A stretch of 64,000 nt of DNA from Streptomyces syringium. Lineage in GTDB: Bacteria > Actinomycetota > Actinomycetes > Streptomycetales > Streptomycetaceae. Both the position numbers and the translations under genes were made by a program. The stretch spans positions 2,604,001 through 2,668,000 of the forward strand of contig NZ_JAGIOH010000001.1 in the NCBI RefSeq assembly GCF_017876625.1, written 5' to 3'. This document shows positions 52,594 through 60,804 of this stretch, piece after piece (within the stretch, counting starts at the first letter, position 1; the number at the start of each line of letters is the position of its first letter). The notes beneath the pieces were generated by a model, which searched no databases, was not told where the DNA came from, and saw nothing but the letters and a program-made list of their open reading frames with translations.

Positions 52594-53841
52594 ATGACGA
52601 CGGAATTACGAGTATTGCGTCCTGACGACTGGGACCAGTGGTACGGAACGTTGGAACTGGCCTTCGGCGGGGCGGCGGACACCGCCGAGGAACGGACGCT
52701 GTGGCGGGAGCTGACGTGCTTCGACCGCTCCATCGGCGTCTGGGACGGCGATGAAGTCATCGGCACGGCGGGCACGTTGGCGTTCCGGATGACGGTGCCC
52801 GGCGGCGAAGCGGTGCCCACCGCGGGCGTGACGATGGTGGGGGTACGGCCGACGTACCGTCGGCGCGGGGTGCTGCGGGAGATGATGCGGCGCCTGCTCG
52901 ACGACGTCCGGTCCTGGGGCGAGCCGCTGGCCGTGCTGACCGCCTCGGAGCCCGCGATCTACGGCCGGTTCGGCTACGGCGCCGCGACGCACAGCCTGCA
53001 CGCGACCATCGACACCACCCGGGTGCGGATCACGGTGCCGCCCGGTACCGACGCGTCGGAGGGCGCGGAGGGCGTGCGGTTGCGTGACTCGAAGCCCGAG
53101 GATGCGCGCGACGCGTGCGAGGCCGTCTACGCGCGCCGGGCAGCCGCCCGTCCGGGCATGCTGGTCCGTCAGCCGGGCTGGGAGAAGCAGCCGCTGCTCG
53201 ACCCGCCGGACAAGCGCGAAGGGGCCTCGCCGCTCCAGTGCGTGCTCGCGGAGGCCGACGGTGAGGTGGTCGGCTACGCGCGCTACGCGGTGCGCGCCGA
53301 CTGGGACCTGGCCGGTCCGAAGGGCGCGGTGGTCCTGCGTGATCTGGAGGCGCTGACCCCGCAGGCGTACGCCGCGCTGTGGCGCTTCCTGACCGAGATC
53401 GACCTGACGACACGGGTCACCACGACGAACCGTCCCGTCGACGACCCGCTGCTGCACCTGGTGACCGACATCCGGCGCTGCGACATCGGGGTGCGGGACT
53501 CGCTCCACGTCCGGCTGGTCGACGTGGGCGCGGCGTTGTCGGCCCGTACGTACCGGACGCCGGTGGACGTGGTGTTCGAGGTGGCGGACGACTTCTGCCC
53601 CTGGAACGCGGGGCGCTGGCGGCTGACCGGTGATGCGAAGGGCGCGTCCTGCGAGCGCACCGACGACGCGCCGGATCTGGCCCTGTCCGTACGGGAGCTG
53701 GGCACGGCGTACCTGGGCGGGGTGTCGCTGGCCTCGCTGGCGGGCGCGGGCCTGGTGACGGAGGTGCGGCCGTCCGCGCTGGAGGAGGCCTCCTCGGCCT
53801 TCGGCAGCACGGTGGCGCCCTGGCTGCCGCACGGGTTCTGA
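52594..53841 (+). CDS. Eis-like GNAT N-acetyltransferase
   Basis: 415 residues, the length of the Eis family. The acetyl-CoA loop V-R-P-T-Y-R-R-R-G-V-L lies near residue 88-98. A second, degenerate GNAT-like half, an SCP2-like C-terminal domain and a terminal H-G-F (the C-terminal carboxylate acts in catalysis in Eis) are visible. Relatives acetylate lysine or aminoglycosides; the substrate here is not known. TAGGCAT at 52582-52588 may be a -10 leading to a leaderless message, since no good ribosome site is present. Its 3' end faces the glycosylase gene. Confidence 0.88.
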   Translation: MTTELRVLRPDDWDQWYGTLELAFGGAADTAEERTLWRELTCFDRSIGVWDGDEVIGTAGTLAFRMTVPGGEAVPTAGVTMVGVRPTYRRRGVLREMMRRLLDDVRSWGEPLAVLTASEPAIYGRFGYGAATHSLHATIDTTRVRITVPPGTDASEGAEGVRLRDSKPEDARDACEAVYARRAAARPGMLVRQPGWEKQPLLDPPDKREGASPLQCVLAEADGEVVGYARYAVRADWDLAGPKGAVVLRDLEALTPQAYAALWRFLTEIDLTTRVTTTNRPVDDPLLHLVTDIRRCDIGVRDSLHVRLVDVGAALSARTYRTPVDVVFEVADDFCPWNAGRWRLTGDAKGASCERTDDAPDLALSVRELGTAYLGGVSLASLAGAGLVTEVRPSALEEASSAFGSTVAPWLPHGF

Positions 53842-53864
53842 AACCACCCCGGGCGGCCGGCCGG

Positions 53865-54668
53865 TCACTGGCAGGTGGGGCACCAGAAGAGGTTGCGGGC
53901 GGCGAGTTCGGCGGTACGGATCTCGCCGTCACAGATGTGGCAGGGAAGGTGGGCCCGGCGGTAGACGTAGACCTCGCCGCCGTGGTCGTCGACGCGCGGC
54001 GGGCGCCCCATGGCCTCGGGCGTGTGCTCGGGCCGGACGGTGTCGATCCGGTTGTTCCGCACGCCCTCGCGCATCAGAACGACCAGGTCGGCCCAGATCG
54101 CGTCCCACTCGGACCGGGTGAGCTCGCGGCCGGGGCGGTACGGGTCGACGCCGTGCCGGAAGAGGACCTCCGCGCGGTAGACATTGCCGACCCCGGCGAT
54201 GACCTTCTGGTCCATGAGCAGCGCGGCGATCGTGGTGCGGCTCCTGGAGATCCGCCGCCACGCCTTGTCGGGGTCGTCACCGGGCCGCAGCGGGTCGGGG
54301 CCGAGCCGGTCGTGTATCGCCTGCTTCTCGCCGTCGGTGATCAGGGCGCAGGTGGTGGGCCCGCGCAGATCGGCGTAGGCACCGGGGTTCGCGAGCCGCA
54401 GCCGCACGGTCGCGGTGGGCGGCGGCGCCTGGCCCGTGCCGAAGCCGAGCTTGCCGAAGAGGCCGAGGTGGATATGGACCCAGCCGGTCGCGGCGAAGCC
54501 GAGGAAGAGGTGCTTGCCGTGGGCTTCGGCAGTCTCCAGCACCCGGCCGTCGAGCAGGGCCGCGCTGTCGGCGAACTTGCCCTGCGGGCTGCTCACCCGG
54601 GCCGGACGGCCCGCGAAGAGGTCGCGGTGGTCCGCCGCGAGGCGGTGGATCGTATGCCCCTCGGGCAC
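53865..54668 (-). CDS. nei: Fpg/Nei family DNA glycosylase (endonuclease VIII-like)
   Basis: 267 residues. The catalytic start M-P-E-G-H-T (P as nucleophile after Met removal, E3), the H2TH segment A-G-V-G-N-V-Y-R-A-E-V-L, and a C-terminal zinc finger (C-H-I-C ... C-P-T-C-Q) are all present. MPEGHT rather than MPELPE marks the Nei2-like side of the family. It removes oxidised pyrimidines and cuts the abasic site. It is convergent with the Eis-like gene (23 bp apart). Confidence 0.93.
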   Translation of the reverse strand: MPEGHTIHRLAADHRDLFAGRPARVSSPQGKFADSAALLDGRVLETAEAHGKHLFLGFAATGWVHIHLGLFGKLGFGTGQAPPPTATVRLRLANPGAYADLRGPTTCALITDGEKQAIHDRLGPDPLRPGDDPDKAWRRISRSRTTIAALLMDQKVIAGVGNVYRAEVLFRHGVDPYRPGRELTRSEWDAIWADLVVLMREGVRNNRIDTVRPEHTPEAMGRPPRVDDHGGEVYVYRRAHLPCHICDGEIRTAELAARNLFWCPTCQ

Positions 54669-54737
54669 GGCTTTGTCCTCCGGACGGGATGCGTTGACCG
54701 GCGCGGCTTCGAGATCGGGGCTCCGCCCCGGACCCCG

Positions 54738-54839
54738 GTCCTCAAACGCCGGACGGGCTGCTGTGCCGTGTCCTCAAACGCCGGACGGGCTGGTTTGTGC
54801 CCGGACGGGCCTGTTCAGCCCGTCCGGGCACTTGAGGAC
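54738..54839. repeat. Dispersed repeat, locus D (three arms and hairpin)
   Basis: Two direct 22-nt arms (54738-54759 and 54770-54791) are followed by an inverted one (54817-54839). The inner hairpin is a perfect 14-bp stem (54797-54810 with 54818-54831). The flank 54717-54737 matches locus B. Placed just past the rpiB stop, it probably ends rpiB transcription. Confidence 0.8.
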
Positions 54840-54848
54840 AAAGGGGTA

Positions 54849-55334
54849 TCAGCCCTGCGGGTGGTGGGCGGGGATCGCCGGGAGCTCGCCAGTGGTCTCG
54901 TACGCGCTCAGCATCTCGATGCGGCGCGTGTGGCGCTCCTCACCGGAGTACGGCGTGGCGAGGAAGATCTCGACGAACTTCGTCGCCTCTTCCTGGGTGT
55001 GCATCCGGCCGCCGACGCTGATCACGTTGGCGTTGTTGTGCTCACGCCCGAGGGCGGCGGTCTGCTCGCTCCAGGCCAGCGCGGCCCGGACGCCCTTGAC
55101 CTTGTTCGCGGCGATCTGCTCGCCGTTGCCCGAGCCGCCGATCACGATCCCGAGGCTGTCGGGGTCAGCGGCGGTCCGCTCCGCGGCGCGGAGGCAGAAC
55201 GGGGGGTAGTCGTCCTGGGCGTCGTAGATGTGCGGTCCACAGTCGACGGGGTCATGGCCCTGGGCCTTGAGCCACTCGACGAGGTGGTTCTTGAGTTCGT
55301 AGCCGGCATGGTCGGAGCCGAGGTACACGCGCAT
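54849..55334 (-). CDS. rpiB: Ribose-5-phosphate isomerase B
   Basis: 161 residues from the ATG at 55332-55334. It interconverts ribose 5-phosphate and ribulose 5-phosphate. LacA/RpiB marks: G-S-D-H-A-G-Y, C-G-P-H-I-Y-D, and I-G-G-S-G-N-G-E-Q-I-A-A-N-K; the actinobacterial type lacks the cysteine of the E. coli form and uses an acid at the GE site. The longer open frame upstream is not protein-like. It stands alone, divergent from the first permease. Confidence 0.95.
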   Translation of the reverse strand: MRVYLGSDHAGYELKNHLVEWLKAQGHDPVDCGPHIYDAQDDYPPFCLRAAERTAADPDSLGIVIGGSGNGEQIAANKVKGVRAALAWSEQTAALGREHNNANVISVGGRMHTQEEATKFVEIFLATPYSGEERHTRRIEMLSAYETTGELPAIPAHHPQG

Positions 55335-55488
55335 GCGTCCGAGTGTGGCACGACTCGCCGGGGGCACCCGTCGTCGGGGCCGGGGGTTACCCCGTGAATA
55401 CAACGATACGGATTCGGGTCTTCCGAAAGACACCTTCAAAAAGTTCTAATGCGGAAGCTCGAAACCCGAGAACCAAAGGAAACGTTCC

Positions 55489-56937
55489 ATGAGCGCGACA
55501 CCGCCGACAATGACGAAGGCGCCGACGGCCGGCGATCCCGGCCAGGGCCCCGCGTCCGGCCAGGACGGCCTGAAGGCCGGGCTCAAGAACCGCCACCTGT
55601 CCATGATCGCTATTGGTGGCGTGATCGGCGCCGGCCTCTTCGTGGGCTCCTCCGGCGGTATCGCCGCCGCGGGCCCCGGCATCCTCCTGTCGTACGCCCT
55701 CGTCGGCGCGATGGTCGTCTTCGTGATGCGGATGCTCGGCGAGATGGCCGCCGCCAACCCGACCTCCGGCTCCTTCTCCGCCTACGCGGACCGGGCGCTG
55801 GGCCGCTGGGCCGGTTTCTCCATCGGCTGGCTGTACTGGTTCTTCTGGGTCGTGGTGCTCGCGGTCGAGGCGACCGCCGGCGCCAAGATCCTCGAAGGCT
55901 GGATACCGGCCGTGCCCCAGTGGGGCTGGGCCCTGATCGTCATGGTCGTGCTCACCGCGACCAACCTGGCCTCGGTCGCCTCCTACGGCGAGTTCGAGTT
56001 CTGGTTCGCCGGCATCAAGGTCGTCGCCATCGCCGGCTTCGTCGCCATCGGTCTGCTCGCGGTCTTCGGTGTGCTCCCCGGCTCCGACAACCCCGGCGCC
56101 GGCTTCGACTACCTCACCTCGCACGGCGGGTTCCTGCCCAACGGTCCCGGCGCGATCCTCACCGGTGTGCTGATGGTCGTCTTCTCCTTCATGGGCAGCG
56201 AGATCGTCACCCTGGCCGCCGGTGAGTCCGAGGACCCGCAGCGCGCGGTCACCAAGGCCACCAACAGCGTCATCTGGCGGATCGGCGTCTTCTACCTGGG
56301 CTCGATCCTCGTCGTGGTCAGCCTGCTCCCGTGGGACTCCAAGGAGATCGCCGACAAGGGCAGCTACGTCGCGGCCCTCGACTCCATCGGCATCCCGCAC
56401 GCCGGCCAGATCATGAACGTCATCGTTCTGACCGCCGTCCTGTCCTGCCTGAACTCGGGCCTCTACACGGCCTCCCGCATGGCCTTCTCCCTCGGCCAGC
56501 GCGGCGACGCGCCGAAGGCCTTCGCCCGGGTCAGCAAGACCGGCGTGCCGCGCATCGCGATCCTGGGCTCGACCGTCTTCGGCTTCCTCTCGGTGATCTT
56601 CAACTACGTGTGGCCGGACACCGTCTTCAAGTTCCTGCTGAACGCCTCCGGTGCCGTCGCGCTCTTCGTCTGGCTGGTGATCTGCTTCACCCAGCTGAAG
56701 ATGCGCCGCATCATCGAGCGGGAGACCCCCGAGCGGCACGTCGTGAAGATGTGGCTCTTCCCGTACCTGACGTGGGCCACCATCGGCATGATCACCTTCG
56801 TGCTCGGCTACATGGTCTACGCGGGCGGCGACAACCGCCAGGTGGTTCTCGCCTCCGTGCTGGTGGGCGCGATCGTCCTGGCCATCGGCATCGTCCTGGA
56901 CCGCCGCCGCAAGGGCGAGGCGGCTGCCACGAAGTAG
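55489..56937 (+). CDS. Amino acid permease, APC superfamily (paralogue 1)
   Basis: 482 residues with twelve helices. The first helix carries IAIGGVIGAGLFVGSS, the unwound APC substrate site; FVMRMLGEMAAANPTSGSF and SYGEFEFWFAGIKV are typical of the GabP/AnsP/ProY branch. Substrate not assignable. ATG with AAAGGA eight bases upstream. A 22-bp terminator follows. Confidence 0.92.
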   Translation: MSATPPTMTKAPTAGDPGQGPASGQDGLKAGLKNRHLSMIAIGGVIGAGLFVGSSGGIAAAGPGILLSYALVGAMVVFVMRMLGEMAAANPTSGSFSAYADRALGRWAGFSIGWLYWFFWVVVLAVEATAGAKILEGWIPAVPQWGWALIVMVVLTATNLASVASYGEFEFWFAGIKVVAIAGFVAIGLLAVFGVLPGSDNPGAGFDYLTSHGGFLPNGPGAILTGVLMVVFSFMGSEIVTLAAGESEDPQRAVTKATNSVIWRIGVFYLGSILVVVSLLPWDSKEIADKGSYVAALDSIGIPHAGQIMNVIVLTAVLSCLNSGLYTASRMAFSLGQRGDAPKAFARVSKTGVPRIAILGSTVFGFLSVIFNYVWPDTVFKFLLNASGAVALFVWLVICFTQLKMRRIIERETPERHVVKMWLFPYLTWATIGMITFVLGYMVYAGGDNRQVVLASVLVGAIVLAIGIVLDRRRKGEAAATK

Positions 56938-56952
56938 TTCCCTCTCGCGTTT

Positions 56953-57000
56953 CGGGCCGGGCCCGTACCCCCTTGTGCAAGGGGGTACGGGCCCGGCCCG
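56953..57000. terminator. Terminator after the first permease
   Basis: Perfect 22-bp stem (56953-56974 with 56979-57000), loop GTGC, 15 bp past the stop. Its GC-rich half resembles the bioY terminator at 58079-58130. Confidence 0.9.
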
Positions 57001-57041
57001 TTCGTGTACGCGATGGCGGCGCCGGGCGCGTGCCGGCTGCA

Positions 57042-57087
57042 GCAGCCCGTCCGGCGATTGAGGACACCGCCGCGCAGCGGTGGTGCA
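57042..57087. repeat. Dispersed repeat, locus E (right arm only)
   Basis: 46 bp identical to 32949-32994: a 22-nt arm (57044-57065) and the small CACCGC/GCGGTG hairpin. The left arm is absent. It lies between the permease terminator and the stop of the CAP gene. Confidence 0.8.
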
Positions 57088-57157
57088 CACGCCACGGCCC
57101 GCGGGGGCAAGCGCACGCCCGGCCCGTAAGGGAAAGCGCAGACAGGCCGGTCAGGCC

Positions 57158-57982
57158 CTAGCGGGAGGCGCCGAAGTTCTGGGTCCACCAAGGGCCGTTC
57201 GCCCTGAGGTTGATGCCCACGCCTATCTCCTTGAAGGAGCAGTTCAGGATGTTGTCCCGGTGCCCCTGGCTCTTCATCCAGCCGTCCATCGCCGTACGGG
57301 CGTCCTTGGGGCTCTTGAAGATGTTCTCGCCGTAGGTGCTCCAGCGGTATCCGGCGGCCGTCATCCGGTCGCCGGGGCTCTTGCCCTCGGGGGTGGTGTG
57401 GTCGTAGTAGTCGCGGGCGGCCATGTCGTCGGAGTGGCCCTGGGCCGCGGCCTGGAGCTTGGCGTTGACGGTGACGGGCGAGCAGCCGGCGCGGGCCCGT
57501 TCCGCGTTGACCATCTCCACGACCTGCTGCGCGAGACGGGCGGTCGGCCCGCCCGCCGGGGTGCCCTTGGGCTTGGGCTTGGGCTTCTTCGTCGGCTTGG
57601 GCTTGGGCTTGGCGGGGGAACCGCTCTTCTGGCCGGCCTTCGCCGGGTCCGCCGTCTCCTTCCCGGTCTCCTCGGGCTTCTTCTTCGGCTTCGCGGAGGC
57701 GGTGGCGGTCGGGGTCGCCTTCTTCTTCCCGGCGGCGACGGCGGCCGGCTCGGTGGCCTGGCGCCCGTCCCGCACCGAGGCCGCCCCGGCGGCCGGACGG
57801 CTGTCCCCGCCGCCGTCCCCCACCGCCTGGGCCACGCCGTAGCCGCCACCGGCGACGGCTATCAGGGCCACCGCCCCGGTCACCAGCGCGGCTCGCCGCG
57901 GGCGCCTGCCCCGGCTCCGGCGGGAGCGCCGGCTTCCCTCGGGGGCGGGGTCGAACGTCACAGTCTCGGGTTCACGGTTCAC
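57158..57982 (-). CDS. CAP/SCP-domain secreted protein
   Basis: 274 residues from the GTG at 57980-57982 (GGAAG nine bases upstream); a GTG at 58024 would add 14. A basic N-terminus and one helix (about 32-52, ALVTGAVALIAVAGGG) suggest a signal anchor. A long Lys/Pro/Thr linker (about 80-150) leads to the CAP domain: VVEMVNAERARAG, HSDDMAARDYYDH, STYGENIF and QGHRDNILN with the conserved His and Glu. Its role outside the cell is unknown. Terminator of bioY lies upstream. Confidence 0.9.
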   Translation of the reverse strand: MNREPETVTFDPAPEGSRRSRRSRGRRPRRAALVTGAVALIAVAGGGYGVAQAVGDGGGDSRPAAGAASVRDGRQATEPAAVAAGKKKATPTATASAKPKKKPEETGKETADPAKAGQKSGSPAKPKPKPTKKPKPKPKGTPAGGPTARLAQQVVEMVNAERARAGCSPVTVNAKLQAAAQGHSDDMAARDYYDHTTPEGKSPGDRMTAAGYRWSTYGENIFKSPKDARTAMDGWMKSQGHRDNILNCSFKEIGVGINLRANGPWWTQNFGASR

Positions 57983-58078
57983 GCGGATCCACTTCCGGTG
58001 CGGGGTCTTGAGCTGGTCCAACACTCAGGAGACGCGGCGGCCGGACGCCGATAACAAAAATCTGCGGACGCGTGTACA

Positions 58079-58130
58079 GGCCGGGCCCGCACCCCCTCTT
58101 CGCTCTTCGTGAGGGGGTGCGGGCCCGGCC
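58079..58130 (-). terminator. bioY terminator
   Basis: Perfect 20-bp stem (58079-58098 with 58111-58130) with a 12-nt pyrimidine-rich loop, 21 bp past the bioY stop. Confidence 0.88.
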
Positions 58131-58151
58131 CGTACAGGTATCGCGGGGGTG

Positions 58152-58754
58152 TCAGCCGCGGCGCTCCAGCAGCTTCCAGGCGGCGGGCAGCGCGCCCATG
58201 GCGAGGGCGGCCTTCAGGACGTCACCGATCAGGAAGGGCGTCAGACCGTTCGCGACGGCGTCCGCGAAGGACATGTGCGTGGCGAGCGCGAGGTAGGGGA
58301 CACCGACCGCGTAGATGATCGCGGAGCCCAGCGCCATGGCACCGGCGGTGCGCAGCACGGAACGGTCGGCACCGCGGCGGGCGAGGGCGCCGACGACGGT
58401 CGCGGCGAGCAGCATGCCGAGGACGTAACCGAAGGACGGGAAGGTGGCGCCGGACTTGGCCTCGGCGAACCACGGCATGCCCGCCATGCCGACGACGGCG
58501 TACAGCGCGAGGGAGAGGAAGCCGCGCCGGGCCCCCAGCGCGGTGCCGACCAGCAGCACGGCGAAGGTCTGGCCACTGACCGGGACCGGCGAGCCGGGCA
58601 CCGGGACGGCTATCTGGGCGGCGATGCCGGTGAGGGCCGCGCCGCCCATGACCAGGGCGGCGTCGCGCACGCGGGCGCGGCCGGCGGTGGAGGCCGGGAG
58701 CAGATCGGCGAGGACCGTACCGGTCCGGGAAACTGAGGCAGCGGCGGTGGCCAT
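58152..58754 (-). CDS. bioY: BioY, biotin transporter S component
   Basis: 200 residues, six membrane helices. BioY marks: A-Q-I-A-V-P-V-P-G-S-P-V-P-V-S-G-Q-T-F near residue 46-64, ALYAVVGMAGMPWF, and FLIGDVLKAALA near the end. It binds biotin, either alone or with ECF ATPases coded elsewhere. GGAG precedes the ATG. Transcribed alone, with its own terminator. Confidence 0.95.
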   Translation of the reverse strand: MATAAASVSRTGTVLADLLPASTAGRARVRDAALVMGGAALTGIAAQIAVPVPGSPVPVSGQTFAVLLVGTALGARRGFLSLALYAVVGMAGMPWFAEAKSGATFPSFGYVLGMLLAATVVGALARRGADRSVLRTAGAMALGSAIIYAVGVPYLALATHMSFADAVANGLTPFLIGDVLKAALAMGALPAAWKLLERRG

Positions 58755-59234
58755 CGGTACTCCGCGAGGTGACTGGGCAACTAAGGACAGCCTGACGTTA
58801 GCCGAGCGTCACCGCGCGAGCACCGGGCACCCGCGACAAACCGACGGCCTCCGGCTTGGAGGCTTCCGAACCCCGCACGCGGGGGCGGGCCTCCGGCCCG
58901 CGGCCTGCGAGGGCCCACCGGGCGACGACGGCCCGTGGTCGGGCCCTGAGCGTCCAGGCCGCCCGCGGGGCCCCCGCGGGCGCCCCGCCCGCCCCGGAGG
59001 GCGGAGAGCCGCGGCACCAGCCGCACACGCACCCCCGTCGCCGGCAGGTGACCCGCGCAAAGGCCGGCGCCCAGCGAACCCGTGATGCTCGTCACCCCCG
59101 ACCTGCGGAGCTTGGCACATACCACCCGGTCGGGAGAATCTGTCGGAAGTAGCCGGATTCGCGGAGTCCACACATTCGGAGTCCATGAGTCCGCCGCAGC
59201 CCCCACCGCACAGATCCCGAGAGTACGAAGCCCC
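58755..59234. other. 480-bp intergenic region between bioY and the second permease
   Basis: Divergent promoter region. It holds a GC-rich 10-nt inverted repeat with one central base (58961-58981) and, on the minus strand, TAACGT (58800-58795) as a weak -10 candidate for bioY. No protein-like frame, tRNA or repeat of the dispersed family was found. No biotin-repressor palindrome could be recognised. Confidence 0.5.
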
Positions 59235-60644
59235 ATGCACGACGCACCGTCTGTCGCCGAGTCCCGTACCGGTGACGAGAGAGAACCGCTGTCCGCGGGG
59301 CTGAAGCAGCGGCATCTGACCATGCTCGGGCTGGGCGGGGTGATCGGGGCCGGGCTGTTCGTCGGGTCCGGGGCCGGGATCGCCGTGGCGGGGCCGGGGA
59401 TCATCGTGTCGTACCTGATCGCGGGCGCGCTCGCGATGCTGGTGATGCGGATGCTCGGCGAGATGTCCTCGGCGATGCCCGCCTCGGGCGCCTTCTCGGT
59501 GCACGCGGAGCGCGCGCTGGGCCGCTGGGCCGGGTTCTCGGTGGGCTGGCTGTACTGGTTCCTGCTGGTGGTCGTGCTCGCCGTGGAGGCGACCGGCGCC
59601 GCGCAGATCGCCCATGGCTGGGTGCCGTCGGTGCCGCAGTGGGGCTGGGTGCTGCTGTTCATGGTGGTGTTCACCACCGCCAACCTCGCCGCGGTGAAGA
59701 ACTTCGGCGAGTTCGAGTTCTGGTTCGCGGCACTGAAGGTCGGCGCGATCGTCCTCTTCCTGGGCCTGAGCCTGCTGGCGATCTTCGGCGTGCTGCCGGA
59801 CACCGAGGCCGTGGGGTTCACGAACCTCACCGGGCAGGGCGGCTTCCTGCCCAACGGCGTCAGCGGCGTCGTCTCCGGCGTCCTCGCCGTCGTCTTCGCC
59901 TTCGGCGGCCTGGAGGTCGTCACGATCGCCGCCGCCGAGTCCGACGACCCGGCGCGCGCGGTGGCCCGGGCGGTGCGCAGCGCCGTGTACCGCATCCTCT
60001 TCTTCTACGTCGGCTCGATGCTCGTCATCGTCACGCTTCTCCCCTGGTCCTCGATGAAGCCGGGGCAGAGCCCCTACGTGGCCGTCCTCGACCACATCGG
60101 GGTGCCGGGGGCCGGGCAGATCATGAACATCGTGGTCTTCGTGGCGCTGCTGTCCGCGCTGAACGCCAATCTCTACGGCTCGTCGCGGATGGTCTTCTCG
60201 CTCGCCGAGCGCGGGGAGGCGCCGCGCTCGCTGCTGAAGATCTCCGACGGTGGCGTGCCCCGACGAGCGGTGTTCGCATCGGTCGCTTTCGGCTTCATCT
60301 CGGTCATATTGAACCTGAAGTGGCCGGATTCGATCTTCCACTATCTGCTCAACGCGGTGGGTGCGGTCCTGCTCTTCGTCTGGGGTCTGATCGCCGTCTC
60401 CCAGCTGCGGCTGCGTCCCCGCATCGAGCGCGACGCACCGGAGCGGCTGACGCTGCGCATGTGGTGCTTCCCCTATCTGACCTGGGTCGCGCTGGCCGCG
60501 ATGGGCGCCGTGCTGGTGCTCATGCTGACCGACGACGCGGCCCGGCCGCAGCTGCTGTGGTCGGCGGCAGCGACGGGCGCGGTGCTCGTGGTCGCGGGGC
60601 TGCGCGAGCTCCGGCTGCGCACGACGGGCCGCCCGGCCCGATAG
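59235..60644 (+). CDS. Amino acid permease, APC superfamily (paralogue 2)
   Basis: 469 residues from the ATG at 59235; the open frame continues upstream but the added 51 codons look non-coding. Same plan as the first permease: LGLGGVIGAGLFVGSG, LVMRMLGEMSSAMPASGAF, KNFGEFEFWFAALKV, twelve helices. Substrate unknown. No strong ribosome site (GAGAG, GAAG only). It is 160 bp before the third paralogue on the same strand. Confidence 0.9.
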   Translation: MHDAPSVAESRTGDEREPLSAGLKQRHLTMLGLGGVIGAGLFVGSGAGIAVAGPGIIVSYLIAGALAMLVMRMLGEMSSAMPASGAFSVHAERALGRWAGFSVGWLYWFLLVVVLAVEATGAAQIAHGWVPSVPQWGWVLLFMVVFTTANLAAVKNFGEFEFWFAALKVGAIVLFLGLSLLAIFGVLPDTEAVGFTNLTGQGGFLPNGVSGVVSGVLAVVFAFGGLEVVTIAAAESDDPARAVARAVRSAVYRILFFYVGSMLVIVTLLPWSSMKPGQSPYVAVLDHIGVPGAGQIMNIVVFVALLSALNANLYGSSRMVFSLAERGEAPRSLLKISDGGVPRRAVFASVAFGFISVILNLKWPDSIFHYLLNAVGAVLLFVWGLIAVSQLRLRPRIERDAPERLTLRMWCFPYLTWVALAAMGAVLVLMLTDDAARPQLLWSAAATGAVLVVAGLRELRLRTTGRPAR

Positions 60645-60804
60645 ATCGGCCGTAAAACACGTTTGTTCTGGCGATACATCAGGTACGTACGGTCATACCG
60701 ACGTCTGAATATCGGACACCTCTGCAAAGGGTGTTGTCCTGAGCGAACGTGGCCTTCACACTGAGGCAACTTTTCCGCTCACACCCAACGGGGCAGACAC
60801 GATC

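Noticed and set aside
58755..59234. Biotin-repressor operator or hidden gene
   Set aside because: No clear palindrome known for biotin regulators and no protein-like frame.
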